Positions 1-8,772 of a DNA stretch of 58,482 nucleotides are shown in pieces. The stretch comes from Pedobacter aquatilis (GTDB lineage Bacteria > Bacteroidota > Bacteroidia > Sphingobacteriales > Sphingobacteriaceae), in NCBI RefSeq assembly GCF_030409415.1, contig NZ_JAUFPW010000024.1:1-58482 (forward strand). The letters run 5' to 3'. Within the stretch, counting starts at the first letter, position 1. The number at the start of each line of letters is the position of its first letter. The position numbers were made by a program, and so were the translations under genes. Below the pieces are notes generated by a model that was not told the origin of the DNA, did not search any database, and was given only the letters and a program-made list of their open reading frames with translations.

Positions 1-50
1 CCGGCATCCGCCGTTCCGGTTTTTCATTCCCTTCGTTTCCGTTGGGAGTG

Positions 51-81
51 CAAAGGTAGGAATCTTTTTTTAACTTCCAAA
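51..81 (-). promoter_or_regulatory. Bacteroidota-type promoter 1 of 3, facing left
   Basis: Read on the minus strand this is TTTG (78-81), a 19-nt spacer, then TACCTTTG (51-58). It fits the housekeeping-sigma consensus of Bacteroidota (TTTG at -33, TAnnTTTG at -7, spacer 19-21). It is the most downstream of three tandem promoters that all fire out of the left edge. Stacked strong promoters suggest a stable-RNA operon, probably rRNA, just outside the window; that target is inferred. Confidence 0.7.
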
Positions 82-176
82 TAAAATTTAATTTATTTTT
101 TCGTCCGTTTCTTATTCCCAATCCCACTCTTCAATACCGCTGTTTGACCAGCATCGCTTCCTTCCGAAGCGGGTTG

Positions 177-207
177 CAAAAGTAGAAAACTTTTTTCAAT
201 CACCAAA
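177..207 (-). promoter_or_regulatory. Bacteroidota-type promoter 2 of 3, facing left
   Basis: On the minus strand: TTTG (204-207), exactly 19 nt, then TACTTTTG (177-184). The -7 box and the downstream GCAACCCGCTTC are shared with promoter 3 about 102 bp further upstream, so the two appear to be a duplicated promoter module. Confidence 0.72.
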
Positions 208-278
208 TTTTATTTTAAATAATTTCCGGCGTTTTCAGCTTCTCATTTCTTAACCCCCTCTTCCTCCGAAGCGGGTTG

Positions 279-309
279 CAAAAGTAGAAAAATTATCCGT
301 GTGCACAAA
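279..309 (-). promoter_or_regulatory. Bacteroidota-type promoter 3 of 3, facing left
   Basis: On the minus strand: TTTG (306-309), 19 nt, then TACTTTTG (279-286). It has the same spacer length and the same -7 and downstream sequence as promoter 2. It would be the first promoter of the array to meet the polymerase. Confidence 0.7.
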
Positions 310-866
310 GTAGGCAAAGCTTTTATTTGGTCATGCGTACATAAGTAGGTGTGCATCAGCAAGAAAAATTTTAGGCCCGGCAAAACATTTAGCCGCTTTG
401 GTTTGTTTCGGGTGGTTTTTCTGACGTTTACAGGGGTTGTTTATTGTGCTGCACAAGCGTTTTTAAGGGTTTCCCGCAGATGCCCGCAGATAAAAAACGC
501 AGATTGAAAAGGAAAGAGAATAACAAAAGAGCAAGGAACAAGGAGTAAAGAATAAAGATTAATGCACATAACCTAAAACGAACAACGGAAAATGAACAAG
601 TAGTAAAGAATAAAGATTAATGCGCAATGCGAACAAAGAACAGCTAACCCGAATAAAATAAACCCCACCCTAATGGAAAACCCGCAAGTGCAGCAAAGCG
701 AAACGAGGATTTGGAATGAAGGGCGGGACGAACGCTTAATAGTTAACAGGAACCTGCTTTTCAATAATCATTTTTAAGCATATAAGATATAGAAGGACAT
801 TTAAACTTGCGTATACGTATTTGGAAATTGATAATTGGGTATTGAATACTGCGATTTATCCTTCCA
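310..866. other. Gene-free stretch with short repeats
   Basis: No convincing coding region is seen. The stretch holds CCGCAGAT-like iterations at about 475-505 and a 22-base direct repeat, AGTAAAGAATAAAGATTAATGC, at 544-565 and again at 602-623. A 63-codon open frame at 573-764 has biased, non-protein-like composition and is not called. The stretch separates the leftward promoter array from the antiporter gene's 3' end. Confidence 0.6.
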
Positions 867-2450
867 CTAAATTATCTTCAAGCGTTCTTCTTCTAAATCG
901 ATTTGATATAATTGCTGCCGAATGATTTCTTCATCTATCTTCGGATCTTTATTCAGTTCGGTTAGGTAATTTCGCTGGCTTTCGAGCAACTCGACAAAGA
1001 TAATTTTCGTTTTTTCGTTCATCCAGCTATCATCGCTGGCTTTAGCACGTTCTTCCCATTGCTTTAATATTCTTTCGATTCCGGCATGGCCTTGCAATTC
1101 ATTTTCGTACTTATTCCTTAGCACTTCATACACATGCTGCTTTAATCCGTGCTTCATTTTTTGTCTGGTTAAAGCCTCGTTTTCTTCTATAATAATATTG
1201 TTGAAGAAAGAAATCCTTTTAATAATATAGGGTAGGGTAAGGCCTTGCACTAAAAGTGTAAGTAATATAACCACGAATGTGATGAATAATATGAGGTTAC
1301 GGTAGGGGAATGGCTGGTTATTTTCCATTGTAACGGGAATAGCCAAAGCCGCAGCCAGTGAAACCACACCTCGCATACCTGTCCACCCGAGCAATAGCGG
1401 CATAGTAAAGCGTACCCGGTTTGATGATGCGCCTGGCGCAACTCCTGGCCTAAAAATTAAGGTGGCAATCATTGCCGCGTAAGAACTTATGATTCGGGCG
1501 GCAATCAAAATACCTGTAACCAGTAGGCCATAACCTATTGCTGTTTTTAGTGGAATCCCATTGCTACGCAAACCATCAACAATTTCGGGCAGCTCCAATC
1601 CAATAATCAGGAATACAATGCCGTTTAAAATGAATACAAAACTTTGCCAAACACTGTAACCCATAATGCGGCTGGCACTGTTGAGAAAAATTAAACGCCT
1701 GGCCGACAAAAATAATCCGCCACTTACAACCGCCATTACACCCGAGCTATGCAGTTGTTCGGCAATCCAATACATAATGTAAGGTTCTATTAATGTAAGG
1801 GCAATATCTGAAGGTGCATCTGTTGGTAAACGTTTGTGCGCTTCTACAAAAATCCAACCGAGCAGCAGGCCAATGCCTGCCCCACCAATAACCATCCATA
1901 AAAAACTGGTCGCCGCTTCCTGCCAGATAAACTGACCAGTACCCACGGCCACCAGGCCGAAACGAAAAATGATTAGGGAAGAGGCATCATTTAATAAACT
2001 TTCTCCTTCTAATATAGCTGATGTAGATTTTGGGATTTTTACAAACTTCATGATGGCTCCCGTACTTACGGCATCGGGAGGCGATACGATTCCGCCTAAT
2101 AAAAATCCAAGCGCTATGGTAAAGCCCGGAATATAATAGTTGGTAACCAGGGCTACTGAAAGTGCGGTAAAGAATACCACCAGAAAGGCGAAACTACCAA
2201 TAATGCGCCACCATTTTTTCATCTCTTTAAATGAAATGGCCCAGGCTGCTTCAAACAGGAGTGGTGGTAGAAATATAAAAAATATTAGGTTCGGGTCAAT
2301 CTTAACCCTTGGCAAACCCGGGATAAAGCTGATAACCAAACCACCCACCACCAGTAAAATAGGGTAGGCAATTTTTAGTTTAGCGGCCCACATATTTAAT
2401 AGCACAATAATGGCCACCATTGCGAGCAAAAAAGGTAAAATAGAATGCAT
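867..2450 (-). CDS. Na+/H+ antiporter, CPA1 (NhaP-like) family
   Basis: Predicted inner-membrane monovalent cation/proton antiporter of 527 residues, about 12 membrane segments followed by a charged cytoplasmic tail (roughly residues 425-527). Diagnostic motifs are visible: a LPPLLFEAAW segment near residue 61, SPPDAV at 123-128 with the transport Asp126, and EGESLLNDA at 148-156 with the conserved Asn-Asp pair. The length matches bacterial CPA1 exchangers (COG0025 type). It lies 25 bp downstream of the bestrophin gene on the same strand, so the two are probably co-transcribed and may work together in ion or pH homeostasis. Ion choice (Na+, K+ or Li+) cannot be read from the sequence. Confidence 0.92.
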   Translation of the reverse strand: MHSILPFLLAMVAIIVLLNMWAAKLKIAYPILLVVGGLVISFIPGLPRVKIDPNLIFFIFLPPLLFEAAWAISFKEMKKWWRIIGSFAFLVVFFTALSVALVTNYYIPGFTIALGFLLGGIVSPPDAVSTGAIMKFVKIPKSTSAILEGESLLNDASSLIIFRFGLVAVGTGQFIWQEAATSFLWMVIGGAGIGLLLGWIFVEAHKRLPTDAPSDIALTLIEPYIMYWIAEQLHSSGVMAVVSGGLFLSARRLIFLNSASRIMGYSVWQSFVFILNGIVFLIIGLELPEIVDGLRSNGIPLKTAIGYGLLVTGILIAARIISSYAAMIATLIFRPGVAPGASSNRVRFTMPLLLGWTGMRGVVSLAAALAIPVTMENNQPFPYRNLILFITFVVILLTLLVQGLTLPYIIKRISFFNNIIIEENEALTRQKMKHGLKQHVYEVLRNKYENELQGHAGIERILKQWEERAKASDDSWMNEKTKIIFVELLESQRNYLTELNKDPKIDEEIIRQQLYQIDLEEERLKII

Positions 2451-2475
2451 TAAAAAAAATTATATCATGATTTGA

Positions 2476-3492
2476 TTACATCAGTACATCGTTAACCGGT
2501 TGAATGGGCTTTGGGATTTCCGTTTCGCCCAGAATTTGCAGCATATCAATCTCAATGGTACGGCAAATGGAAAGCATCGGAACATCTGTTCCTAATCCTT
2601 CGAAGGGGTTTTCTGAATAATCGCCAATTAACTCCATCACTACATATATCCACCCAACGATGGTTGCGAAAGGAATCATTAACCACACTCCAGCCTCGCC
2701 TAGTTTGGCAAATTCGGCCACAATACCTAGTGGTAAAAGAAAAATAAATATGCAGTTGAAGATAAAACTCAGGTTTGCGTATTGACGTGGTAATGGAAAT
2801 TTCTTGATGCGCTCCGCTCTTCCCTGGTGATCGTAAAAATCATTCAGGATGGTTTGCATATCCAGTTGCCTGCGCATGTGTAAAAATTCTTTTTCTTCCA
2901 GTTCTGCCAGATGTTGAGCTTGTAAGTTGATAATCTGCGTGGCATTGTTCGCCGCAAAATCCCAGTTATGCTTATCCCCAAAATAATGCTGCTTTTGCTG
3001 CTCATTTAAAAAATCTTTAAACTGGCCAATACCAAAACGTTCTCTACGTTGTGCAGCGAGCCGTCCGAAAAGATGCTTTAAACTAACATGTTCCCATTGG
3101 GTGGGTACAAGCAATTGCTCACGTAAAGTATAAAGCCATGCAATATGACGAAACACCAGCGTTTTTTTTATGCTTTTAATTTCTTCATTGGAAGCGTCTG
3201 GCATGCGGATATAGGCATTTAGCATCACTGCCCAGCTTCTGCTGCTGTTTACAATAGCACCCCAGATTTTTCTTGCTTCCCAAACCCTGTCGTAAGATTG
3301 GTTATTTTTGAATCCGACATAAAAAGCAACTGCAGTTCCGATTAATGAAACCGGAAGCCAGGGAATGGATATCCATTGCCAGCCCAATTTGTAAAGCAAA
3401 GCGATAATAAACATGTAAGTGATTAGCCACCAGAAATGGTGACCTGCAAATTCCAGTATCCCTTTTAGGGTAATGTTTTTTCTGACCAGCAT
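2476..3492 (-). CDS. Bestrophin-family anion channel protein
   Basis: A 338-residue membrane protein of the bacterial bestrophin (RFP-TM, formerly UPF0187) family. The N-terminus has two hydrophobic helices (about 20-60), followed by GFKNNQSYDRVWEARKIWG, the conserved family signature, then a long helical cytoplasmic part and two C-terminal hydrophobic helices (about 240-290), the second followed by YSENPFEGLGTDVPM, the conserved acidic Ca2+-clasp-like region. Bacterial homologues form pentameric ion channels; some conduct cations rather than chloride. It is first in a two-gene leftward unit with the CPA1 antiporter, a pairing that suggests linked ion fluxes. Confidence 0.93.
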   Translation of the reverse strand: MLVRKNITLKGILEFAGHHFWWLITYMFIIALLYKLGWQWISIPWLPVSLIGTAVAFYVGFKNNQSYDRVWEARKIWGAIVNSSRSWAVMLNAYIRMPDASNEEIKSIKKTLVFRHIAWLYTLREQLLVPTQWEHVSLKHLFGRLAAQRRERFGIGQFKDFLNEQQKQHYFGDKHNWDFAANNATQIINLQAQHLAELEEKEFLHMRRQLDMQTILNDFYDHQGRAERIKKFPLPRQYANLSFIFNCIFIFLLPLGIVAEFAKLGEAGVWLMIPFATIVGWIYVVMELIGDYSENPFEGLGTDVPMLSICRTIEIDMLQILGETEIPKPIQPVNDVLM

Positions 3493-3652
3493 CCTTTAGA
3501 GATAAAATTTTTTATAGCTTTTTCGCAATATTGACTTGCCTTTTGCCAAATCGGTACTTATGAAATACAATATATTAAACGTCATCGAGATAATAAATAT
3601 AATGGTTGCTATCGGGATGACGAAAGGATAGCTGATTTTTTAATTAGGAATG

Positions 3653-3660
3653 CAAATATA
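3653..3660 (-). promoter_or_regulatory. Possible -7 box for the bestrophin-antiporter unit
   Basis: The minus strand reads TATATTTG, an exact TAnnTTTG match, about 160 bases ahead of the bestrophin start. No good TTTG lies 19-21 nt upstream, so support is partial. The resulting leader would contain an imperfect 13-bp inverted repeat (3580-3592 with 3610-3622, two mismatches). Confidence 0.4.
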
Positions 3661-3699
3661 ATACAGGTTTTTGAATTTCTGTTTATGGGATTAGGGAGA

Positions 3700-4540
3700 A
3701 AATCGATAAGAGGTGCTGAAATGAATTTAGCACAACGAAAACTAAATCCTCCCCCTGCCCCCTCCAAAGGGGGATAGCGAGGCGTAAAGTATCATGAAAG
3801 GCCAAAAAAGGGGGGAGTTTTACCCTCAAAATATTGTATCCTACTTAGACGACAAGCCGAGTCAAATTATTAAAAAGAAGAAATCGATAAGAGATGCTGA
3901 AATAAATTCAGCATGACGGAAACTAAATCCTCCCCCTGCCCCCTTCAAAGGGGGATAGCGTGGCGTAAAGTATTATGAAAGGCCCAATAAGGAGGGGAGT
4001 TTTCCTCAAAAAATATACCCTACTTAAGCGGCAAGCCGAATCAAATTACTAAAAAGAAGAAATCGATAAAAGATGCTGAAATAAATTCAGCATGACGTAA
4101 ACTAAATCCTCCCCCTGCCCCCTTCGAAGGGGGATAGATAGGCGTGAAAGTATCATGAAAGGCCCAATAAGGAGGGGTATTTTTCCCCTCGAAATAGTAT
4201 AACCCCACTTAGATGGCGAGCGGAATCAAACTATTAAAAAGAAGAAATTGATAAGAGGTGCTGAAATAAATTCAGCATGACGGAAACTAAATCCTCCCCT
4301 GCCCCCTCCGAAGGGGGATAGCGTGGCGTAAAGTATCATGAAAGGCCCAATAAGGAGGGGCGTTTTCCCCCTCGAAATAGTATAACCCACTTAGACGGCG
4401 AGCCGAATCAAATTACTAAAAAGAAGAAATCGATAAAAGATGCTGAAATAAATTCAGCATGACGGAAACTAAATCCTCCCCCTGCCCCCTCCGAAGGGGG
4501 ATAGCGAGGCGTGAAACCAAATAAATTCAGCATAACGAGG
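3700..4540. repeat. Tandem array of about 4.5 copies of a 181-bp non-coding unit
   Basis: Units begin with AAATCGATAA or close variants at 3700, 3881, 4060, 4245 and 4427, giving lengths of 181, 179, 185, 182 and a final partial unit of about 90 bp that ends in a rearranged tail. Each unit carries a hairpin like ATGCTGAA-ATAAA-TTCAGCAT, a CCCCCT/AGGGGG hairpin, and in most copies a GAGGGG/CCCCTC hairpin. No open reading frame of useful length crosses the array. It sits between the 5' side of the bestrophin unit and the 3' end of the PqiA-like pair. It resembles extragenic palindromic elements but in head-to-tail form. Confidence 0.88.
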
Positions 4541-4570
4541 ATGAATATGATGATTTAAAACCACAATAAA

Positions 4571-5905
4571 CTAACACGGCCCATTCCTCTCATCAATCCG
4601 CTTTAATAAAAAGGAAAGAAGCTTTGCAAAAGCCACATAAGCAACAAACACAAAAAAGCCGGGTTGCAATGCAGAATTATTTTCGGTAACGGTTTTTAAA
4701 GTATCATTCTCAATATTTAAACCAGAAAGCTGACTTTTCAATATCCCATTCAAGCCAATATAGGTCATGGCAATACCCACAACCATTACGTCTGCCATAT
4801 CCCATTTACCCAAATCGAATGCCATGAACCTAAGTACCTTCGGGTTTCTGAACAAATGACTGCAAGAAATGTGTATGCCCCTCGCTATTAAACGAAGTAA
4901 CGGTAATATCACTACAAATAACATAAGCAGCACACCAACCAATACCGCATCGGGTTTAGGCTGCTCAATTAGTGTGCTTATGATTCCAATTATACTTTTG
5001 CTCTGGAAAAACAACACCTGATTGTTAAAGACCAGCTTATCGCCCAATAATGCAAACTCCAGCGACTGAAGACGGGCATCAACCTCTATTATAGGTGAAA
5101 TTACGCCAACGGCCAACAAAACCACCGCAAACAGGAGCGACATAATAAATAAGGGCACGTGCAAATGTGTTTTTTTCCTTAAAATCAGCCAAAGCATTAG
5201 TGCAATGGCAACCGAAATAATCATTACAAAAGCAAACTGATGACTTAGAGCCTTAATCTGGCTAAGCTTTGCCTTCACAACCTTATCAAAATCAGCCGAA
5301 TTGTTGACCTTATATTTATGGTAAATGTTTTGCTCAACGGTGGTAATGGTCGTATCTGTTCTATCGTAAGTTTGAGCTTCCAGTTCATCAACCTTGCTTT
5401 CGGCAATACCTTTTATCTTTTTTAAACTCGACGGACTTGTAATTTTCTGCACAATGGTTCGGGCAAAAGATGGCACCTGCGCATGCAGCTCGTCTACATC
5501 TACAAAAGCATCAAAAGCAAGTTTCTTAAGTTTAGACCCAAGTCCCTTTTTTGGTTTGGTGAAATCAGCCACTGCTTTATTCACCATGCCATGCAGTTCC
5601 TTCTCTACCTCCTCCTGCATTTCCGACTTTTGCTTTGTCGTAAGTTTGAAGCCTTTAACCCGCCTATCTACCACGGCAGAGATTTTTTCGCCCCACCTGT
5701 CGACCGAAAAAACGCCAAAAGTAATGTTGTTCGAAAGGCTATAATCTTCCTTAATTCGTTTTTGTTCAAAAGCAAGCTGATAAAAGCGATAGCCGGAAAA
5801 GGCTGTTGCAATTAAGAGTATAGATAAGCCAACGATGAGCATGGTAGCTGCCCATCTGCTTTTTTTTACCTGTATATCTGGAGATGAATTTGTATTTGTC
5901 GCCAT
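4571..5905 (-). CDS. PqiA-domain membrane protein, second of a tandem pair
   Basis: Inner-membrane protein of 444 residues with one N-terminal membrane helix (about 20-42), a charged helical extracytoplasmic domain (about 43-220), then five or so further helices. The C-terminal half matches the PqiA family: a hydrophobic ILPLLRL stretch, GKWDMADVMVVGIAMTYIG, and a conserved LQPGFF close to the last helix. In Proteobacteria PqiA works with the MCE protein PqiB in lipid transport; no MCE gene is seen here. The longer frame opens with TTG at 5917; the ATG at 5905 gives MATN and is preferred. It follows its paralogue by 30 bp, so one transcript is likely. Function in lipid trafficking is inferred. 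Confidence 0.8.
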   Translation of the reverse strand: MATNTNSSPDIQVKKSRWAATMLIVGLSILLIATAFSGYRFYQLAFEQKRIKEDYSLSNNITFGVFSVDRWGEKISAVVDRRVKGFKLTTKQKSEMQEEVEKELHGMVNKAVADFTKPKKGLGSKLKKLAFDAFVDVDELHAQVPSFARTIVQKITSPSSLKKIKGIAESKVDELEAQTYDRTDTTITTVEQNIYHKYKVNNSADFDKVVKAKLSQIKALSHQFAFVMIISVAIALMLWLILRKKTHLHVPLFIMSLLFAVVLLAVGVISPIIEVDARLQSLEFALLGDKLVFNNQVLFFQSKSIIGIISTLIEQPKPDAVLVGVLLMLFVVILPLLRLIARGIHISCSHLFRNPKVLRFMAFDLGKWDMADVMVVGIAMTYIGLNGILKSQLSGLNIENDTLKTVTENNSALQPGFFVFVAYVAFAKLLSFLLKRIDERNGPC

Positions 5906-5935
5906 AAAATTAATCAAAAAGCGTTAAGCAGCTGG

Positions 5936-7261
5936 TTAGTGCGCATCATGTGGTGTAATAAACTTTAAAATTGTAGAGAGAATTAAGCCATACAACACAA
6001 AGCTGATGAAAATGATGTAACCTGGTTGCAGTGCCGTATTATTGGTGGTTAGTATGGTTAGCGAATCATTTTTAATGTTCAGCGCCTGCAACTGACCTTC
6101 CAGCAAACCATTTAAACCAATGTATGCCATCAAAATCGCAATTACAATTACATCGGCCATGCTCCATTTGCCAGATTGAAAGGCAAAATATTTTACAACC
6201 CCATGCTCCGCCAGTTTTTTTCTGCCCAACAAGTGTATGCCTGTAGAACTCAGCTTCACCACCGGAAACAAAATACTAAAAGCAAGTATCAATACCCCAA
6301 CCAGAATCGAATCTATACCCGGCTGCCCAATTAACACCTTTACCACATCCATAATGCTCTTGCTCTGGAAAAACAGCACCTGGTCTTTAAAAGTTACGTG
6401 TTCGCCCAGTAAAACAAAATCAAGCGAACGTATGCGGGCATCTACCTCAATCATCGAAGCCGTAAGCCCTACCGCCAGTAGAATAAAGGCAAACAGTAAG
6501 GACATTACAAAAAGCGTGATATGCAAATCGCGGCGACGGCGCAAAACCCACCACAAAATAAGCACCACGCTAATGCAAGCCAGCATAACAAAAGAATAAG
6601 TATAGGTTTTACTGCGAATATCGCCCAGAGTTGCGGTTAATTTTTCATTCAGCTCATCGGTAGATTTTACCTTGTAGCGGCCATACATGGCCTTTACCGC
6701 AGCAGTTTTGGCTACGAAGGCACTGTCTAAACTTTCCTCTTCTGCCAATTCATTAAATTCGCCAATGGCCATTTTACTTAACTGGCGTTTGTTTTTCGGG
6801 TTATCTACTTCTGCAATAATGGTTCTGGCGAAACCCGGAACCTGTGCCTTTATGCTATCCGAATTTACAAAGTTCTTAATGGCAAACTTCTGTATTTTAC
6901 CACTGATGGTTTTCTTTGGTTTATTCACCAGCGCTTCGGCCTTGTCAATCAAGGCTAGCAGCACCTGCTCTACTTCACCCTGCAAAACCTTCTTCTGCCG
7001 CTTCGTCATTTTTAGGTTTCGCACCTGCTTATGCACAATGCCTGCCACATTATCTTTCCATTGCTGTACCGAAAACAGCCCATAAGTAATGTTGTTGATG
7101 TTGGAATAATCTTCCTTTATCTGCTCCTGCTGTTCAGAAAGCTCGTGCAGCTTAAACCCGAAATAACCTTCTACACCGAGCAAAAATGCCAGTGCCAAAA
7201 TGAGCAGCAACTTAGGCAAATAGGATTTGCGTGCTGCCGAATCTTTAATCTGTGTTTCCAA
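5936..7261 (-). CDS. PqiA-domain membrane protein, first of a tandem pair
   Basis: A 441-residue paralogue of the downstream protein with the same layout: N-terminal membrane helix (about 15-36), charged extracytoplasmic domain with the same GLFSVQQW / GVFSVDRW and QVPGFARTI / QVPSFARTI landmarks, and a C-terminal PqiA-like membrane block with GKWSMADVIVIAILMAYIG and LQPGYI. The shared landmarks along the full length show an old gene duplication. Neither protein has the two zinc-ribbon Cys motifs that open classical PqiA. It is first in the two-gene leftward unit. No partner MCE or PqiC-like lipoprotein is in view. Confidence 0.8.
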   Translation of the reverse strand: METQIKDSAARKSYLPKLLLILALAFLLGVEGYFGFKLHELSEQQEQIKEDYSNINNITYGLFSVQQWKDNVAGIVHKQVRNLKMTKRQKKVLQGEVEQVLLALIDKAEALVNKPKKTISGKIQKFAIKNFVNSDSIKAQVPGFARTIIAEVDNPKNKRQLSKMAIGEFNELAEEESLDSAFVAKTAAVKAMYGRYKVKSTDELNEKLTATLGDIRSKTYTYSFVMLACISVVLILWWVLRRRRDLHITLFVMSLLFAFILLAVGLTASMIEVDARIRSLDFVLLGEHVTFKDQVLFFQSKSIMDVVKVLIGQPGIDSILVGVLILAFSILFPVVKLSSTGIHLLGRKKLAEHGVVKYFAFQSGKWSMADVIVIAILMAYIGLNGLLEGQLQALNIKNDSLTILTTNNTALQPGYIIFISFVLYGLILSTILKFITPHDAH

Positions 7262-7542
7262 GCGGTTCTTTTTTGGTTTTTATCCAACAACAGAAATCGT
7301 GCATAAAAGCGCACAGGTGGATGGCAATATCTGGTTGGTATTGGCAATTAAACCAATAAAAGAAAAAAAGGTTTGAATCGAAAAAAATATTATTGGTTTT
7401 TTAGATATACTCTAGGTTCATTCTAACGTATTATCACCTTATTTAAATACTAAATTCTTAGTATTGCGCTTACCATAATGGATAGTTAGCTTTAACCTTA
7501 TCAAAAATTAATTTTAGTTAACAATACAAAACTTATCTACAA

Positions 7543-8536
7543 ATGAAATTACTGCTCTCTATTTTTTTTATCACTATTTTCATTAATGTCCAAGAAACAA
7601 AATGCCAAAATATTCTGAAGGGCTATAAGATTTTAAACATTGCAAGAAAAGATTTGCCTCTTGGGGCACAATGGATAAATGGTGTGGGACCAGATGGCAA
7701 TGGTGTTGGAAAAGACAACATTAGATTTACTGAATCCATAGACTATTTAAGTATTGATGATGAAATTAAAATGAGTATTATCTCCTCCATTACATCATAC
7801 TTAGGCATTAGTGGTGACTATGCCAAAAAAATCAATATTCATTGTAAAAATTTATACGGTTAACGACCTCTCAAAGACAAACATTAGATCAGTACAAAAT
7901 ATACTATACGAATATATTTCTGCTGATAGCATTATGATAATTTATGACAAGTCAGTTAAAGCATCATTAGATTTTGAATTAAAAAAAAGGTTAATTGATT
8001 ATAAAACAAATACTCAAACTGCCCAATCACAAAAGATTACTGTTTCAGGAAATAATTTGGCTTTTGGCTACCGAGTATTCGAATTGGGTAAAACCAAAAT
8101 AATCGAAAAAAGAGGGAAGATAAAAGATACCAAGGGTGGAGGTGGATTGAAAGAATTAAAAGTCTTAAAGTACAATTTTGCGTTCAACGATTACGAATTG
8201 GCTCAATGTATCGGAAAAACTGTCCCAATAAATGACGAGAAATTGAAAGCATGTGGGTTATCAGCTCCAGTTGATTTAAGCATAAGGAACTTTAGCAACA
8301 CAGATGCTACAGGCAAACCTTTGAGCAAAGAACTTAAAATAAGGCCGGATACCTTTCAAGAACTTCGATTTAGTTATAAGTCTGAAAATAAACTAATAAG
8401 TGACAATATTAAGATTTCATACAGTTACAACCCTAAATCTTTTTTCCTATATATGTCTGACAACAGCAAAGTAGAAATCAGAAGTACGCTAACACCCTTG
8501 AAAATATTAAATAGCCCTACAGCAGCAGGCTGGTAA
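7543..8536 (+). pseudogene. Secreted protein gene of unknown function, frameshifted at an A7 run
   Basis: Two overlapping frames make one plausible protein of about 330 residues. The first (7543-7863) begins with a signal peptide (MKLLLSIFFITIF...) and runs to a stop shortly after a homopolymer of seven A at 7825-7831. The second frame (open from 7811 to 8536) continues with SIFIVKIYTVNDL, a natural beta-strand-like continuation, and reaches a normal end. Dropping one A from the run restores a single frame. The cause may be true mutation, phase variation, slippage or sequencing error. The product is not recognised; the C-terminal third is beta-rich in appearance. AT content is higher than in the flanking genes, which hints at transfer. 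Confidence 0.6.
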
Positions 8537-8613
8537 TGTCATAAATTTGATCGTATATAAACCTAAAAATTTAGATAGCGGAATGGCGGTATATTTCGAG
8601 CGCACAAAAATAT

Positions 8614-8772
8614 TCAATCACCGTTAGCAAGCATGGCCTTGTTCCCTTTACATTGTTCGGAGCAGTATTTAACCTCCGCCCAGTTTTTCGCCCATTTCTT
8701 GCGCCAGCTAAAACTGCGTTTGCAAACCGGGCAGATTTTCTCGGGCAGGTGTTGCTTTTTAACCCCGTTCAT
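8614..8772 (-). CDS. DUF2256 family small zinc-binding protein
   Basis: A 52-residue protein, below usual ORF-size cut-offs, found by reading the minus strand. It shows the full DUF2256 pattern: KICPVCKRSFSWRKKW followed by WAEVKYCSEQCK, with four Cys (CxxC and CxxxC) able to bind one zinc, and the invariant Trp-Arg-Lys-Lys-Trp. The family has no assigned function but recurs near photolyase-type and small DUF genes. Its ATG at 8772 overlaps the end of the DUF4385 gene by 14 bases, so translation is probably coupled. Confidence 0.9.
   Translation of the reverse strand: MNGVKKQHLPEKICPVCKRSFSWRKKWAKNWAEVKYCSEQCKGNKAMLANGD

Noticed and set aside
573..764. 63-codon minus-strand ORF
   Set aside because: It lies in a repeat-bearing gene-free stretch, has a Phe/Leu/Cys-biased composition and no family resemblance.
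4571..5917. TTG start at 5917 for the second PqiA-like gene
   Set aside because: An ATG four codons later gives a normal N-terminus (MATN) and better spacing from the upstream gene.
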